From assembly GCA_964019415.1 (NCBI GenBank), contig OZ025882.1, forward strand, positions 367,501 to 431,500: a stretch of DNA of 64,000 nt, read 5' to 3'. Of this stretch, positions 1 through 37,830 are shown one piece after another (within the stretch, counting starts at the first letter, position 1; each line of letters opens with the position of its first letter). Source of the DNA: Ianthella basta (Eukaryota > Porifera > Demospongiae > Verongiida > Ianthellidae). The notes under the pieces were generated by a model that was given only the letters and a program-made list of their open reading frames with translations, made no database searches and was not told the origin of the DNA. Position numbers and translations under genes: made by a program.

Positions 1-212
1 CCAATGCCAATCTGGACAGGTCTACTGTTCCAGCAGCTACATTACATAGATATGTATGCAAGTACCCCTGAAATAGGACCACCTCTCTAATGAGGACACT
101 TGATCCGCTCCTGAGGTGTCTAGGATAGAGAAGCTGCAGTGTATGCTTACATGTTGTGCGTATGCGTATCCACCTGTCTGTGTAGTCTGGCTTGTGTGTT
201 GTTTGCGTGTAG
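1..212. other. Non-coding lead-in, probably a PWP2 intron
   Basis: No coding exon of PWP2 or of any other gene is recognisable here. The stretch ends in a usable AG acceptor at 211-212, directly before the first recognised PWP2 exon, so it is most simply the tail of an intron. The 5' half of PWP2 (several WD40 repeats) must lie upstream of the window. Confidence 0.5.
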
Positions 213-3200
213 ATTCTGTCTGGCCACGAGGGACCAGTGTCTGGGTTGGCCTTCAGTCCCGTTCGGGCAACATTAGCCAGTTGTTCTTGGGATAGGACGC
301 TTCGTCTGTGGAGTGTATTTGAGGAGCACGGTAGCAGTGAGGCAGTGCAGCTGACTGCTGATGGTGAGGGTGTGGGGAGGATGGGGGAGGGTGTGAGGGT
401 GTGGGGAGGATGGGGGAGGGTGTGAGGGTGATGGGTAGGACTGTATGTGAAGTGTGAGGATGTGAGGAGTGTGAGGGAAGGTTGGATGTGAGAATAATGT
501 AAGTTCAGTAGACCGAGCAAGACAGAGTGAAGGTGTGGCTGAGTACGTGACTTTCGTTAGCCCACATTAATATTCAAGATGACATTGAGCTTGGTACCAT
601 GGTAACCAGAGTAGACCGATGGCAGCTGGACAAATTCACCCGCCCACTTGCACAGGTGTCCTTGTCACGATCATCTTTCTGTGTCAGTGCACATGAGCAT
701 GGTCCCACCTGTGCGAAGGCGTTTTATCTCTACTAATTGCAGTCTTGCATCAGACCTTCTCTATGTCATATCCTGCAGCTCTGACATTGGTGTGGTCACC
801 GAATGGCCACTCACTGGCTGTAGCTTCACTGGACGGCACAGTGGTGATATGGGATGTTGCAACACTCAGTCAGGTTGGCTGCATTGAGGGTCGTCGAGAC
901 TTACATCTGGGGAGGAGGTCTGACGACAAAGTTACAGCAAAGCAGCTTGATAGTTCAGCGTAAGGATGTGTGTGTGTGTGTGTGGGTGTGTGTGGGTGTG
1001 TGTGGGTGTGTGTGGGTGTGTGTGGGTGTGTGAGAGAGAGAGAGACAATGTACAAGAGTACAATGAGTGCTTTTGCATGTGCCATTGCAAATGCAAGCAC
1101 CTTGTGACAACAGTCTGCTGCTATACACAATGTATACACAATGCACATAGCATGCGCTTACAGTTAGTGCGGCACAACCTCATCAGAAGCTTGCACCTGC
1201 TGCCAGTGCATGTGTGTATACCGTCACATTATCCCGTCTGTGTAGGTACTTCACCAGCCTCTGTTACTCAGCAGATGGTGCTTGCCTCTTGGCCGGCGGG
1301 AGGTCAAAGTTTATTTGCATATATGACGTTGTCCACTTTGTGCTCCTAAAGAAATTTCAGATATCCTCCAATCAGTCTTTTGACGGCATGAAGGTTAGAC
1401 AATGAGTGGGCTGGTGCAGGGAGGGGCGCCTGCATCCCTCGTAATGGGCTGGCAGATGTACATACGTACCTTCTTTTGTACTGAATACTTGCGTTTATTC
1501 ATTTTAATGTTCTGACGTATTCTATTTCACCACAAGATGTTGTCTAGACACCAAATTGCCTGTCACCTTCGTATAGAGATTCCTGAACAGTTCTGCGTAC
1601 ACTGAGGCCGGACCTGTCGAGCTCTTCTCTGACAATGAGGTGGATGATAAGATTAAGCTACCTGGAGTGATGAAGGGTGCGTGGGACTTAATGGGTGGAG
1701 CGACAGCAGCTAGATCATGTGTCCATACGTGTGTGTGTGTGCATATCTTGCTGTTGCAGGAGACTACAGCAAACGGACCACAAAGCCGGTGATTCGTGTG
1801 AAACACCTGCAGTTCTGTCCCACTGGTGAGTAGTGCCAGTGAAGTTGGAATGTTGTGATAGAGCGAGCATTGCGCACGCAGGAGCAGACATCTACTTGGT
1901 GACATATGTACTAATGGCCTGTTTACAGCTCTTAACATCGGCTCGGTCCATTGCCTTTTGTGTTCTGTACATGTCAGTGTACGAATACTTGAGCGGCCAG
2001 CGTGCATGTGTGCAGCAGTGGGAGTCACCTAAGGAAAATGGCTCTTCACCATTTCGTGCTTATGCAATGTTTGGAGGTCTAGAAACAGACTCAAAACATT
2101 GCTATCAGAAGTGCGCAATGCATGCCAAACAAATCGTGTCGCCGAGGTGGCGCCTGGTTACGGGACTAAACCGGTCCAGCAGCAGCGTCGTGTGGGTTGC
2201 GGGAAGCCTTTGTTGATGTAACGAAGGGGCTCGTTGATGTACACTTTTGGTAATACTTCCTCCTTTCAGGGCACCGCTGAATCGCTCTCATGAAACTCTT
2301 TCCAAGAGGACTTTTGCATTCTAGGTTGATTATGATTTTAACTCAGCTAAATTTGACCTGGATGGTCATGTGGCGGCCTGCAATCAATCTACCTCTAACA
2401 GTTTAACATAGTCAGGTTTGGTTACATAATAGCATTACATGTGCATAGTAAAGAGACCTGTTGTCTGAGGAAGGAATCAGATAGCACAGTTGACTTGGTG
2501 GCTATTTTACACTTTTAACTAGTGGACAAGGTTGTGATGGAGTGAATGACCCAGCCATCTAGTTCTCAAACAGTGTCCTATCATCATTTTGTGATGCAAA
2601 TGTGACAAAGATGACTCAAACAATGGGATACGCCTGCGTGAATTACATCTGTCCTGAACCTCCTGCAGCTGCTGTGATGCAATGAATGACCAGTGAGGAC
2701 TTGCCGTCTCTCTCTCTGCAGGACAGGCCTGGGCAGCTGTCACCACTGAGGGACTTCTCATCTACACACTAGACTCTGGCATTGTGTTTGATCCACTTGA
2801 TTTGAGTATTGATGTGACCCCAGAGGCCGTGATTGATGCCATCAAATCACATGACCTGCTCACGGCCATTGTCCTCAGCTTCAGACTTAGTGATCAAACG
2901 TTGTTGCAGAAAAGTGTGGAGGCCGTTGCCCCTAACGATGGTGTGTGTGTGTGTGTGTACTGTAAGACACAGTGCAGGTCTACTGCCTGCATACACTTGA
3001 GTCATGTCCATTGCCTGTTCCCACTGCACCCCCTTATCGCCAACCAGCTGCCATTGTCTGTTTGTGTAATCAACATCATCGCTATGTGAATGCCATTCCT
3101 TTCACCTTGCCACCTTGCCACCTCCCAACTTGTGGTCTTGTCTGTGTCTGTGGAAGCTGTGTTGGGTTTGTGCTGCGTTTGTGTAGGGCAGGCTAGACGC

Positions 3201-5863
3201 TAGGTGACCAGGGTGACAGGGTAGTTCATTGTGTCAACCTTGTCGTGTCAACCTTGTCTTGCTGTGTTTGCTCAGCTTGGGTGCACATCAGGTTTGGTAA
3301 GGGTAGGCTAATCAGACAGGTAGCAGAATATGCACACAGGCACTAAGTCACTTCAACCACAGAGGTCATTGGCCTGTATTGTCTAACAAGTCCATTGTCT
3401 AGCCTGCTGTGTGTTTCTATCAAGTATTGTCTACCCTCACTGAGAGGTAGCAATGAGCCTCTGTGACATCATATGGTTTGGTGTGTGATGGCATGAGGGG
3501 GGGGGGGGAGGTGAGGTATGGTGGTGTGTAGTGTAGTGTAGTGTGGTGTGGTGTGGTGTGGTGAGGTGTGGTGTGGTGTGGTGTGGTGTGGTGTGGTGTG
3601 GTGTGGTGCAGTGCAGTGTGGTGCAGTGTGGTGTGGTGTGGTGTGGTGTGGTGCAGTGCAGTGTGGTGCAGTGTGGTGTGGTGTGGTGTAGTGTGGTGTG
3701 GTGTGGTGTGGTGAGGTGTGGTGTGGTGTGGTGTAGTGTGGTGTGGTGTGGTGTGGTGTGGTGCAGTGCAGTGTGGTGTGGACCAGTGGTGGGGTGTGGT
3801 GCAGTGGTGGGGTGTGGACCAGTGGTGGGTGTGGTGCAGTGGTGGGGTGTGGACCAGTGGTGGGGTGTGGTGTGGTGTGGTGTGGTGTGGTGTGGTGTGG
3901 TGCAGTGCAGTGTGGTGCAGTGTGGTGTGGTGTGGTGTGGTGTGGTGCAGTGCAGTGTGGTGCAGTGTGGTGTGGTGTGGTGTGGTGTGGTGCAGTGCAG
4001 TGTGGTGCAGTGTGGTGTGGTGTGGACCAGTGGTGGGGTGTGGTGCAGTGGTGGGGTGTGGACCAGTGGTGGGTGTGGTGCAGTGGTGGGGTGTGGACCA
4101 GTGGTGGGTGTGGTGCAGTGGTGGGGTGTGGACCAGTGGTGGGTGTGGTGCAGTGGTGGGGTGTGGACCAGTGGTGGGTGTGGTGCAGTGGGGGGTGTGG
4201 TGCAGTGGTGGGGTGTGGTGCAGTGGTGGGGTGTGGTGCAGTGGGGGGTGTAGTGCAGTGGTGGGGTGTGGTGCAGTGGGGGGTGTGGTGCAGTGGGGGG
4301 TGTGGTGCAGTGGTGGGGTGTGGTGCAGTGGGGGGTGTGGTGCAGTGGTGGGGTGTGGTGCAGTGGGGGGTGTGGTGCAGTGGGGGGTGCAGTGTGTGGT
4401 GAGATGTGGTCTTTGTTTGTTGTTCCAGATGTAATGTTGTTTGTTTTGAGAAGTGCAGCATAAGAGGTTATGAAACAAAATTGCCTTGTGTAAACAAGTA
4501 GTCATCAATGTTATTGTATAATAATAATTCTGTTATCGACTATTTGTTGTCAGTGGTTTTATCATTCATAAGGATCTTCATTCCAAGAATTTGCTGGGAA
4601 ATAGATTAGTTAATTGCAATAATTTAAACCCAATCTTAGCATACTTTCATTCCATTAACATAATAGCGAAAAAATTTTCACTGTATGTGTCATTATTTAA
4701 ACGTTTTGTGTATTGATGTCCTTTCAGGAGGAAGATAAGGGGATGTAGTGGATGTTGTGATGTGTGTTGAGAGCATGGCTTGTCTTTGACATTCTCATGC
4801 CCCCTGTTCTGGCACAGAGAACAAGAACAGCACACTAATCTGTTAAATCACCGAGTGCAGCTGTTGCCCACACAACTGACACTCTTACAGCCACCGCAGT
4901 TAATGCTGGCAACCAATCAGATTACTACTATACGAATATATAGTAATGGTTGGACGAACACATCTGGTACTTAAAGGACTTGTATCCCTAAGTATGTAAG
5001 TTTGGTAACCCTAGAACGTGTAAGAATGCAGAAGACTTCTCATTTGGTTATCCTAATGCCCTTCTGACTAGCTTCTTGCATCCCATTGGATTTATATATG
5101 GCCACACTACAGCACTGTGCACACCACTACAGTTTGGACTCTTATCTTCTTACCTTCAATGTGCATGAATAGCATTGTTCCTCCATCTCTCTGGGCTCTA
5201 TTGTCTCTCCCTTCCAGTGAGGGTGGTTGCAGCTAGCCTACCTCACATGTACCTGGAACAGATGCTGCAGTTCCTAGCCCGGGCCCTGGAGGGAACACTG
5301 CATGTCGACTTCTACCTCAGTTGGTGCAGGGAGGTCCTCACAGACCATGGCAGCTTCATTAAGGACCATATGGGGTCCTTGTCAGTGGCCTTAACTGCCT
5401 TACAGAAGGCAGTAGCTGTGAAGCACAAGGAGCTGGGGAAGATGTTAGTTACTCTGCTTCGTGTAGGGGGTGAGGGTCTGTGTTTTAGATACTGCCAGCA
5501 CGTTCAATTTTAGTTCTCTTTCTGAGCTGTGCTGCATGCTTTAATGAATGAGCAGCCACACAAGGGAGCTCCTCCAGAGCTGGCACCCATAGTACCCACA
5601 GTGTGTGTGTAGTGTTTACATATATAACATCCCTTGGTATGCGCACACCCCTGCCCATAGCTCTGAGTGGTAGCCATTGTCGGCCAGCACTTTTATGACA
5701 AGGATGACATGTAGCAGTGTACTGTGTGATCTGCAACAGCATGTATTTGTGTATCTCTGTGTTAAACTGTTCTGTTTTCAACTTCCTGCCCTGCAGTGCT
5801 GAAAGAAACACCTCACTTTTGGCCTTTCTGCAAACTGCAGCGAAAGGAAGCCCTCAGCGCTAG
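213..5863 (+). CDS. PWP2: PWP2 (periodic tryptophan protein 2), 3' part
   Basis: C-terminal part (385 residues plus stop) of PWP2, a WD40 scaffold of the UTP-B module of the nucleolar small-subunit processome in 18S rRNA maturation. Exons: 213-363, 779-959, 1246-1393, 1577-1676, 1760-1825, 2722-2940, 5218-5443, 5797-5863; the lengths sum to a multiple of three and all phases agree. The first exon reads a WD40 strand set (SGHEGPVSGLAFSP then SWDRTLRLW). The next carries the PWP2-type EGRRDL...DDKVTAKQ segment, followed by CYSADGACLLAGG and a last blade LQFCPTGQAWAAVTTEGLLIY. The remainder matches the helical PWP2/UTP C-terminal domain (FDPLDLSIDVTPEAV; LPHMYLEQMLQFLA). The 5' half is cut off by the window edge. 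The sixth intron (2941-5217) is unusually large because of a tandem array. Identification from remembered family sequence is strong. Confidence 0.93.
364..435 (+). repeat. Short G-rich duplication beginning at a splice donor
   Basis: About two copies of a G-rich unit (GTGAGGGTGTGGGGAGGATG and variants) start exactly at the GT of the PWP2 intron, so the donor lies inside the repeat unit. Confidence 0.6.
965..1046 (+). repeat. (GT)n-rich microsatellite in a PWP2 intron
   Basis: TG dinucleotides with a regular GTGTGTGTGG variation, starting five bases after the donor GTAAGG of the exon ending at 959, and ending in a short GAGA run. Confidence 0.85.
1826..2721. other. PWP2 intron with no recognised feature
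   Basis: An ordinary intron of about 900 bases. Small open frames on both strands lack family similarity and look random. Confidence 0.6.
3534..4397 (+). repeat. Large GTGTG / CAGTGGTGGGGTGTGG minisatellite in PWP2 intron 6
   Basis: The first part is a pentanucleotide array (GTGTG with GTGCA variants). The second part is built from about 17-base units alternating GTGCAGTGGTGGGGTGTG with GACCAGTGGTGGG variants. Because the array lacks stop codons it opens long frames on both strands (His/Thr/Pro-rich on minus, Cys/Val/Gly-rich on plus) that are not genes. The array accounts for most of this intron's size. Confidence 0.95.
4440..5217. other. Remainder of PWP2 intron 6
   Basis: AT-richer intronic sequence without recognisable exons. 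It ends in the acceptor TTCCAG before 5218. Confidence 0.55.
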
Positions 5864-6248
5864 GGAATGTGTACTGCATTTGGTGACAATGGATTGTTAC
5901 AGTTGCCTACTCATTTTTATACACACAGTGAAGTGCTTTACTGGACTTAGACGGTTACACAAGCAGTCATAAGAGACAGCTTATATAAAGACAGTGTATA
6001 CACGTACACTCGTACCGGAAACTCGTCCACTTTAGTAATTAATTAGCAACGCGAGAGTGAAAAATTCGAGGCCGGCGCGCGCAAGACTAGACTAGATTAA
6101 AAAAACACCGTCTATTAAATACCGAGTCGCAGATGGAACAGCAGGAGCTCCTATACGCGAGAAAGGAAGAGACTGCGCATTTGGCGACGTTTGCACATTC
6201 TTCCAGCAGGCTAACTACTGTTCGTTGCTCACCACGCTGCCGGCCAAT
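5864..6248. promoter_or_regulatory. Compact intergenic region between PWP2 and the secreted-protein gene
   Basis: 385 bases separate the PWP2 stop from the next ATG. The interval must hold the PWP2 3' end and the promoter and 5' UTR of the next gene. A local CpG-containing segment (about 6040-6080, GCCGGCGCGCGC) is a plausible promoter mark, but I see no defined core element. Confidence 0.35.
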
Positions 6249-8123
6249 ATGAAAGTTGTGGGTATGATTGTGGAATTATTGCTGCTGTTCGTGATGCTGA
6301 CTGCGCGTGCGGAGGTCGGGGGCTTAGCTCTGCCGCATGAGCGTTACCGTAAATTTTTGCCTGGCGGAGGATTTTCGGGTCCAGGGTTGCTCGGGCCAGG
6401 CGGTAGTACCGAAGGCCCTAAAACTCCAGCGACACCTGGACCGGCTCCTATCGGCCCGGGTCAGAAGGGGCCGGGAGGTGGCTCTGGACCGCTTGCAATT
6501 GGCGGGGGCGATTCTAGCGGTGACCCAAGCGGAGTCAAGGGGGAAACGCTAGTCGGTCAGACGCCAAAGCGTGACTATTACAAGAAGTGGCCGCTGGAGG
6601 AGGAGGTCGGCGGCAAGCTCTACAAGGGGGATAGGTAGGGCCATACTCCAAAATATGCTATTAATTCTTGCACTAACGCAGGTTTGTCGTTACAGTTGCT
6701 CCTTTCGCTCCAGCCCCCCAAACACAGTGTACGACTATCCAAGGACATTGGCCTTGGTGCAAACACACGGACCGACTAGCATCCGGACCCTTCTCTGCTA
6801 CACTGACGAGTGCTGTGACGAATACCTGGAACTGGAGTGAGTGACGATTTGTCTACCAGTAGTGAATGTCCTTCCTGTCCCCTCCATGTTGTCACATGGT
6901 GACTGAGTGCATTGTCTCCTACATTCTGCAGATCCGAAAAATGCAACTGTACGTCAAAAAATTGTTCAGCTGAAGAATGTACACTGGAAGCATGTACATT
7001 TGAGAACAACACTTTCTACACCTACACATGGGTGTACCTGAGGGATATTCGCAATACAAGTGCCGTACACGTGCGTGACATAATGCCAACCAGTGCCGTC
7101 ATCTTCTTCGACAGCAATGAGAACCAGAACGGGTCTGATTTGAGCTTGCCGTATCGGCTGAATAGGGAATTGGTGTGGAATATAAAGTTTGATTCACCAA
7201 AGGACATTCGAATTAGGATAAGGGCCATCAACCTAGGTGATCTTGACCCAGACAAAGGTGACGCCAAAGACTTCCTGGTTCTGTATAACCCGGACTCACC
7301 GGATCCTATTGTCTTCAGCAAGAACTTAACCAACCCTAGTATCCAGCCTTATGACAACATTACCAGCTTTATACTAAGGTTTTCTTCAGATGAGACAGTA
7401 TCCTTTCCATTTGGTTTCCAAGGAAGGATCATCGTTCTCAACAATATCAGTGGTGAGGGAGGGAGGGGCTACTGTAAACAGTTGTGTACTGTAATGCAGT
7501 GTCTGTGATCACTTGAGTCTGCTCTCTTGGCTAATTCCCATGCAGCCCAGTCTGGCCAGATGAAGAGATCGGTGAGGAGTACAGAGAAAAAGAAGAAAGA
7601 GAAGGAGGAAGATGAGACAGAGGAGGAGGAGGAAGAGGAGGAGGAGGAGGAGGAGGAGGAGAAGGAGAAGGAGAAGAAGGAGGAGAAGGTAGAGGAGGAG
7701 GAGAAGGAAGAGGAGGAGGAGGTAATGATGGTGGCGGTGGGACATGAGGTGGAGCAAGAAGGAGTGCTGGGAGCAGTTACTGAGCAAGCAGTATCTGAGA
7801 GTGAATTGAAAGCACAAGTAAGTTCAGGGCATTAGTGAATGTGTCTAGCTCTTCAATTTCAATGGGACTGGTGTGTGGATTTCTGAGGGCTATGGGGTGA
7901 CACATTACTCAGCAGCTATCAATGATATGTACATGGACCTTTTAATTGTTGACCTTCTGCATAGTTGGTCCTTGCTGTGCTACTGTTCATGTAGATAAAG
8001 ATGTTTGAGCTGTGCGTTGATGAGATGCTGGAGTTTGGAGAAGAAGCTGCCGCCAAGTACGCTGACCACCCTGTGTGTGGCCCTGCATCCAAAAGCTACT
8101 TCCAGTATTTGCAGGGAAGATAG
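6249..8123 (+). CDS. Secreted CUB-like protein with an acidic poly-Glu segment (orphan)
   Basis: I do not recognise this protein. Five exons (6249-6634, 6696-6836, 6932-7452, 7546-7817, 7995-8123) join in frame to 482 residues. The ATG at 6249 is preferred over an in-frame one 24 bases upstream because it gives a standard signal peptide (MKVVGMIVELLLLFVMLTARA). In order: a Gly/Pro-rich stretch (about 30-110); a Cys cluster (LLCYTDECCDEY, then KCNCTSKNCSAEEC, about 155-195); a beta-rich segment with CUB-like features (DFLVLYNPDSPDPIVF, SFILRFSSDE, FPFGFQGRIIVLN, to about 349); a basic stretch, then about 35 mostly Glu residues encoded by GAG/GAA repeats; and a short C-terminal segment (MFELCVDEMLEFGEEAAAKY). 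Several NxS/T sites support secretion. CUB assignment is by pattern only. An extracellular-matrix or biomineral role is possible but speculative. Confidence 0.75.
7618..7720 (+). repeat. In-frame GAG/GAA trinucleotide repeat (poly-Glu)
   Basis: A purine-only GAG/GAA/AAG run inside exon 4 of the secreted protein. It encodes the Glu-rich tract and is likely length-polymorphic. Confidence 0.9.
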
Positions 8124-9080
8124 GTCCTTCAAGAGTGAGACAGTCCAGAAGAGTTTGGCATGCATGCATGGCATATCAAACTGCCAATACATATATACAT
8201 AATTTCACTTCACCAATCTATGATACATAGCTACCCGCATTATTCATTTTTAAATCTGTATAATGTATAATAGTTTTACACATTTTGTGGCAATTTTTCA
8301 GCTTGAGTTGGTCTAATTGTATATTATGTATCGCTCTGTACCTATTATGACCATGAAATTGTCAATAATTGTACTCCCTGTGTATTGCTGACTACAGTGG
8401 AATGTTGAGCCCTTGCAGCTAGAAGAAAGTCACTGAAGACAGCAGTTCTTACTCTACAGTGATACATGCAAACCACCTCTGAAAGTGAGGAGACGTATTA
8501 ATTTTAGTTGCAACTAGAGCTCATCTTGGGTGATCTGTCTCAGACATGTGAGAACATGCAGCCAGTCGTCATGCACATGCGTGCAGCGTGATGTCATATA
8601 TGTTACTAGGCATGCTGAGCTCTGGAGACAAAGACAGCGGATAGGGTGACCATGTGAAGAGACAGAGGAAGGATCAAACGGTGTATTTAGGGTTACTTCT
8701 GTTCAAATAAAAATCATCTATCTTATCTATACACCGGTGGCCATGCTGCAGCAGTCAGAGTTAATTAGTGCGTGGGCGGAAAGAGGGTCTCCAAACAGGT
8801 AGTCTTTCACAGCCTCTGCGCGGTGTAGCTCTTCGTGCGTGAACCTAGCAGCAATAGCAATGGCGTTTGTTAGTAGGCACACTTGAGTTGCTGCTAGCTG
8901 CGCACGTTGACGGGCTGCTTTCGGTTTGCAGCGGTGGCCCTGCGCGCGCGCACGGGAATAATTGCCATGACAACGGTGTGAGCGACGAGCGCTCTGCATT
9001 CTGTTGTATTTGTGTTCCGCAGCAAGCGGACAGACACCTGCTCCTGCTGCTCCAGCCACTGTCCCAGCCCAGGAGCCCCG
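8124..9080. other. 3' UTR and intergenic region before myosin XV
   Basis: An AT-rich 3' flank of the secreted-protein gene. The only canonical AATAAA I noticed is near 8706 (CAAATAAAAATC), about 580 bases after the stop, and it may be this gene's polyadenylation signal. From about 8750 the sequence becomes CpG-richer and probably holds the myosin promoter and 5' UTR. Confidence 0.4.
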
Positions 9081-29996
<20,916 letters not shown>

Positions 29997-30191
29997 CACT
30001 TCTGTGCAAACACAGCCTTAACAGCGTGGTAATACGCGCTAACAATTTTCAGACTGTACTGCCAATTGGTGCTGTTATCAATACATTGTGGGAGGGTGGT
30101 GTGAATCGGCGGTAAAATATGGTCGCATGAGATTGGGGGGTTGACTGCATATATCTGCAACGTGCGCCACGCCAGCTACCTGACGAGCGAC
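29997..30191. promoter_or_regulatory. 195-bp spacer between the myosin XV stop and the RhoGEF start
   Basis: This short interval would have to hold the myosin 3' end and the RhoGEF promoter. I saw no AATAAA in it and no clear core promoter element. Confidence 0.35.
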
Positions 30192-36262
<6,071 letters not shown>

Positions 36263-36404
36263 GTACTTTCATGTGTACCCACTGTTGTGTCTCCTTTCAG
36301 TCCAGGCGCGGTGTGTGTGTGTGTGTGTGTGTGTGTGTGGTGATGCTATGTAGCCTTGCTAGCTGTGTGTTTGGTGGTAGTGGCTGTGTTGTTGTCTGTT
36401 TGCA

Positions 36405-36565
36405 GTTGAACGCGTTGTGCAGCAAGACGAGGACCTCTGTCTCTTGGTTGACTTCTGGGGGAAGATGAAGGTGGGTAATGAGCAAACTTGCTCATCTCAT
36501 GGCAGAACCATTTGCACAGGGTTTGGTCATAAATGGAATAACTGGCAGCATTGTACGTAGCTGGT
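36405..36565 (+). other. Possible further RhoGEF coding segment, phase unresolved
   Basis: After a TTTGCAG acceptor the frame reads ERVVQQDEDLCLLVDFWGKM and stays open to a TAG near 36560. It looks like the second half of a ubiquitin-like or RA-type fold that would complete the PLQPTTTLIDIV motif. It does not join in phase to the exon ending at the GTAAGT donor at 36259, so either an undetected small exon, an alternative splice site or a sequence error intervenes. Confidence 0.35.
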
Positions 36566-37215
36566 GTCACAGCTGGTAACACACCTTTGGGAGTGGCAGC
36601 GAGGTGTCTCCCCTCCTCCCCCCTTGGTCCTTTAGAGTCAGATGACCTTCCAACTGCAGCAGGGAAAGGCCATTGATTGAGCTCCATAACCTTAACTTAT
36701 CCTCTGGTACTGTCTTACCTCCCACCTTATCACTACCATATGACTGTGGTGCATTTGTCTGCATGTGTGTACATGCATGAGACATGTTATTTTAATTTGG
36801 ATTAAGAGCACCTCCACTGCAACCACTTGCATTGCTTGTAACATTGTACGGTTTAAGGTGCTACTGGAGATGTGTGTAGATGCTTCACTAATTGATATAT
36901 ATATACTCAAATCAGTTAACATTGCTCCATATTCACATTAAACTAACTACTTGAACATATACAACTAGTATAACAACATACACATGACTACTGTATAAAC
37001 ACCAGCCACAACCAATGGGTATACTGTGCATTGTATCTGTACATATTATGTGCAACATACACTGCTCATCACCATGGACACAGCAGTGCCCTTATTAAGA
37101 CCATCACTGATTAATGTCACTCACAAACAGATAAAACAAAATGTTACTAACTAAAGCATGAAAGGTTGCACTGAAGTATGTATGTGTGGCTGTGTGGGTG
37201 GGGGAGTCCCCCAGT
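36566..37215. other. Intergenic, 3' flanks of RhoGEF and DNAL4
   Basis: A convergent intergenic region, AT-rich in the middle. No gene, RNA or repeat was recognised. Confidence 0.5.
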
Positions 37216-37748
37216 TCAGGTACACTTCCATACACAAATGGCCAGTGTGCCTCCGAAGAACATGTAGAGAATGTTCTTCAAGTTGTAAGTGATCTCCATC
37301 GTGTAGCCCTCTCCCACCACCGCATGCCAAGGACCACCAAACTTCTTATCCATCGTCTCTTTGATTAGTTTGGCTGCAAGCTAATGAGGGGTACAACAAA
37401 CCACACTTCATGCATGCATGTACGCAGTGCACTGATGCTGTTGGACACAGCACACTAACCTCGTTATTGCTCCCATGTTTCTCGCAGGCAGTGACACACA
37501 GCTCCATGGCTTCCATTCGCACTTCCTCGTTCATGTCAGAGTACTGCCGCAGTGACAGGCGGTGCAGAGGTGTAATACTTAATTCATGTCATGGCAACTT
37601 TGCCCTAGAGACATAAACCCGGTCCAAAACTTACTTTAACGAGAGGATAATTGTGCAACCTCTTGTAGTCGTATCCTTCACTCGTCTCTGTGGTCTGCTG
37701 CTGCTGTTGCTGCTCAGGCGGCGGCTGTCCGCCCTCTACGTCGGCCAT
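37216..37748 (-). CDS. DNAL4: Dynein axonemal light chain 4 (DNAL4)
   Basis: LC8-family light chain of axonemal outer-arm dynein. Three minus-strand exons (37635-37748, 37460-37543, 37216-37380) join to 120 residues. The family core is clear: YDYKRLHNYPLVKYSDMNEE, MEAMELCVTACEKHG, NNELAAKLIKETMDKKFG, WHAVVGEGYTMEIT, NILYMFFGGTLAICVWKC. The N-terminal leader (MADVEGGQPPPE, then a Gln run) is longer and more polar than in vertebrates. An in-frame ATG 54 bases upstream would add 18 residues, but the inner ATG fits the family's short leader. Its presence implies motile cilia or flagella in the organism. It is head-to-head with SNX29. Confidence 0.95.
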
Positions 37749-37830
37749 TTTGTTTGTTGCCAAACGACGGTAGAATCGGGCGTGATCACCGCATCGAGCC
37801 ACAACACAGGGACTTACCCGCTACTGACCG
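37749..37830. promoter_or_regulatory. 82-bp bidirectional interval between DNAL4 and SNX29 starts
   Basis: The two start codons diverge with only 82 bases between them, so both promoters and 5' UTRs must share this interval or overlap each other's first exon. A GTTGCC half-site of the RFX X-box lies at 37755-37760. No TATA element was seen. Confidence 0.55.

Noticed and set aside
1522..2028. A 168-codon minus-strand frame
   Set aside because: It overlaps two confident PWP2 exons on plus and has no recognisable domain.
3420..4508. His/Thr/Pro-rich minus-strand and Cys/Val/Gly-rich plus-strand long frames
   Set aside because: They are translations of the PWP2 intron minisatellite, in several frames at once and without complex sequence.
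6682..6695. Alternative acceptor (after GCAG at 6681) for exon 2 of the secreted protein
   Set aside because: Using it shifts exon 2 into a frame that does not connect to the long open exon 3; the acceptor at 6695 keeps frame.
37749..37802. Upstream in-frame ATG for DNAL4 giving an 18-residue extension
   Set aside because: The extension (MARCGDHARFYRR) has no counterpart in the family; the inner ATG gives the expected short leader.
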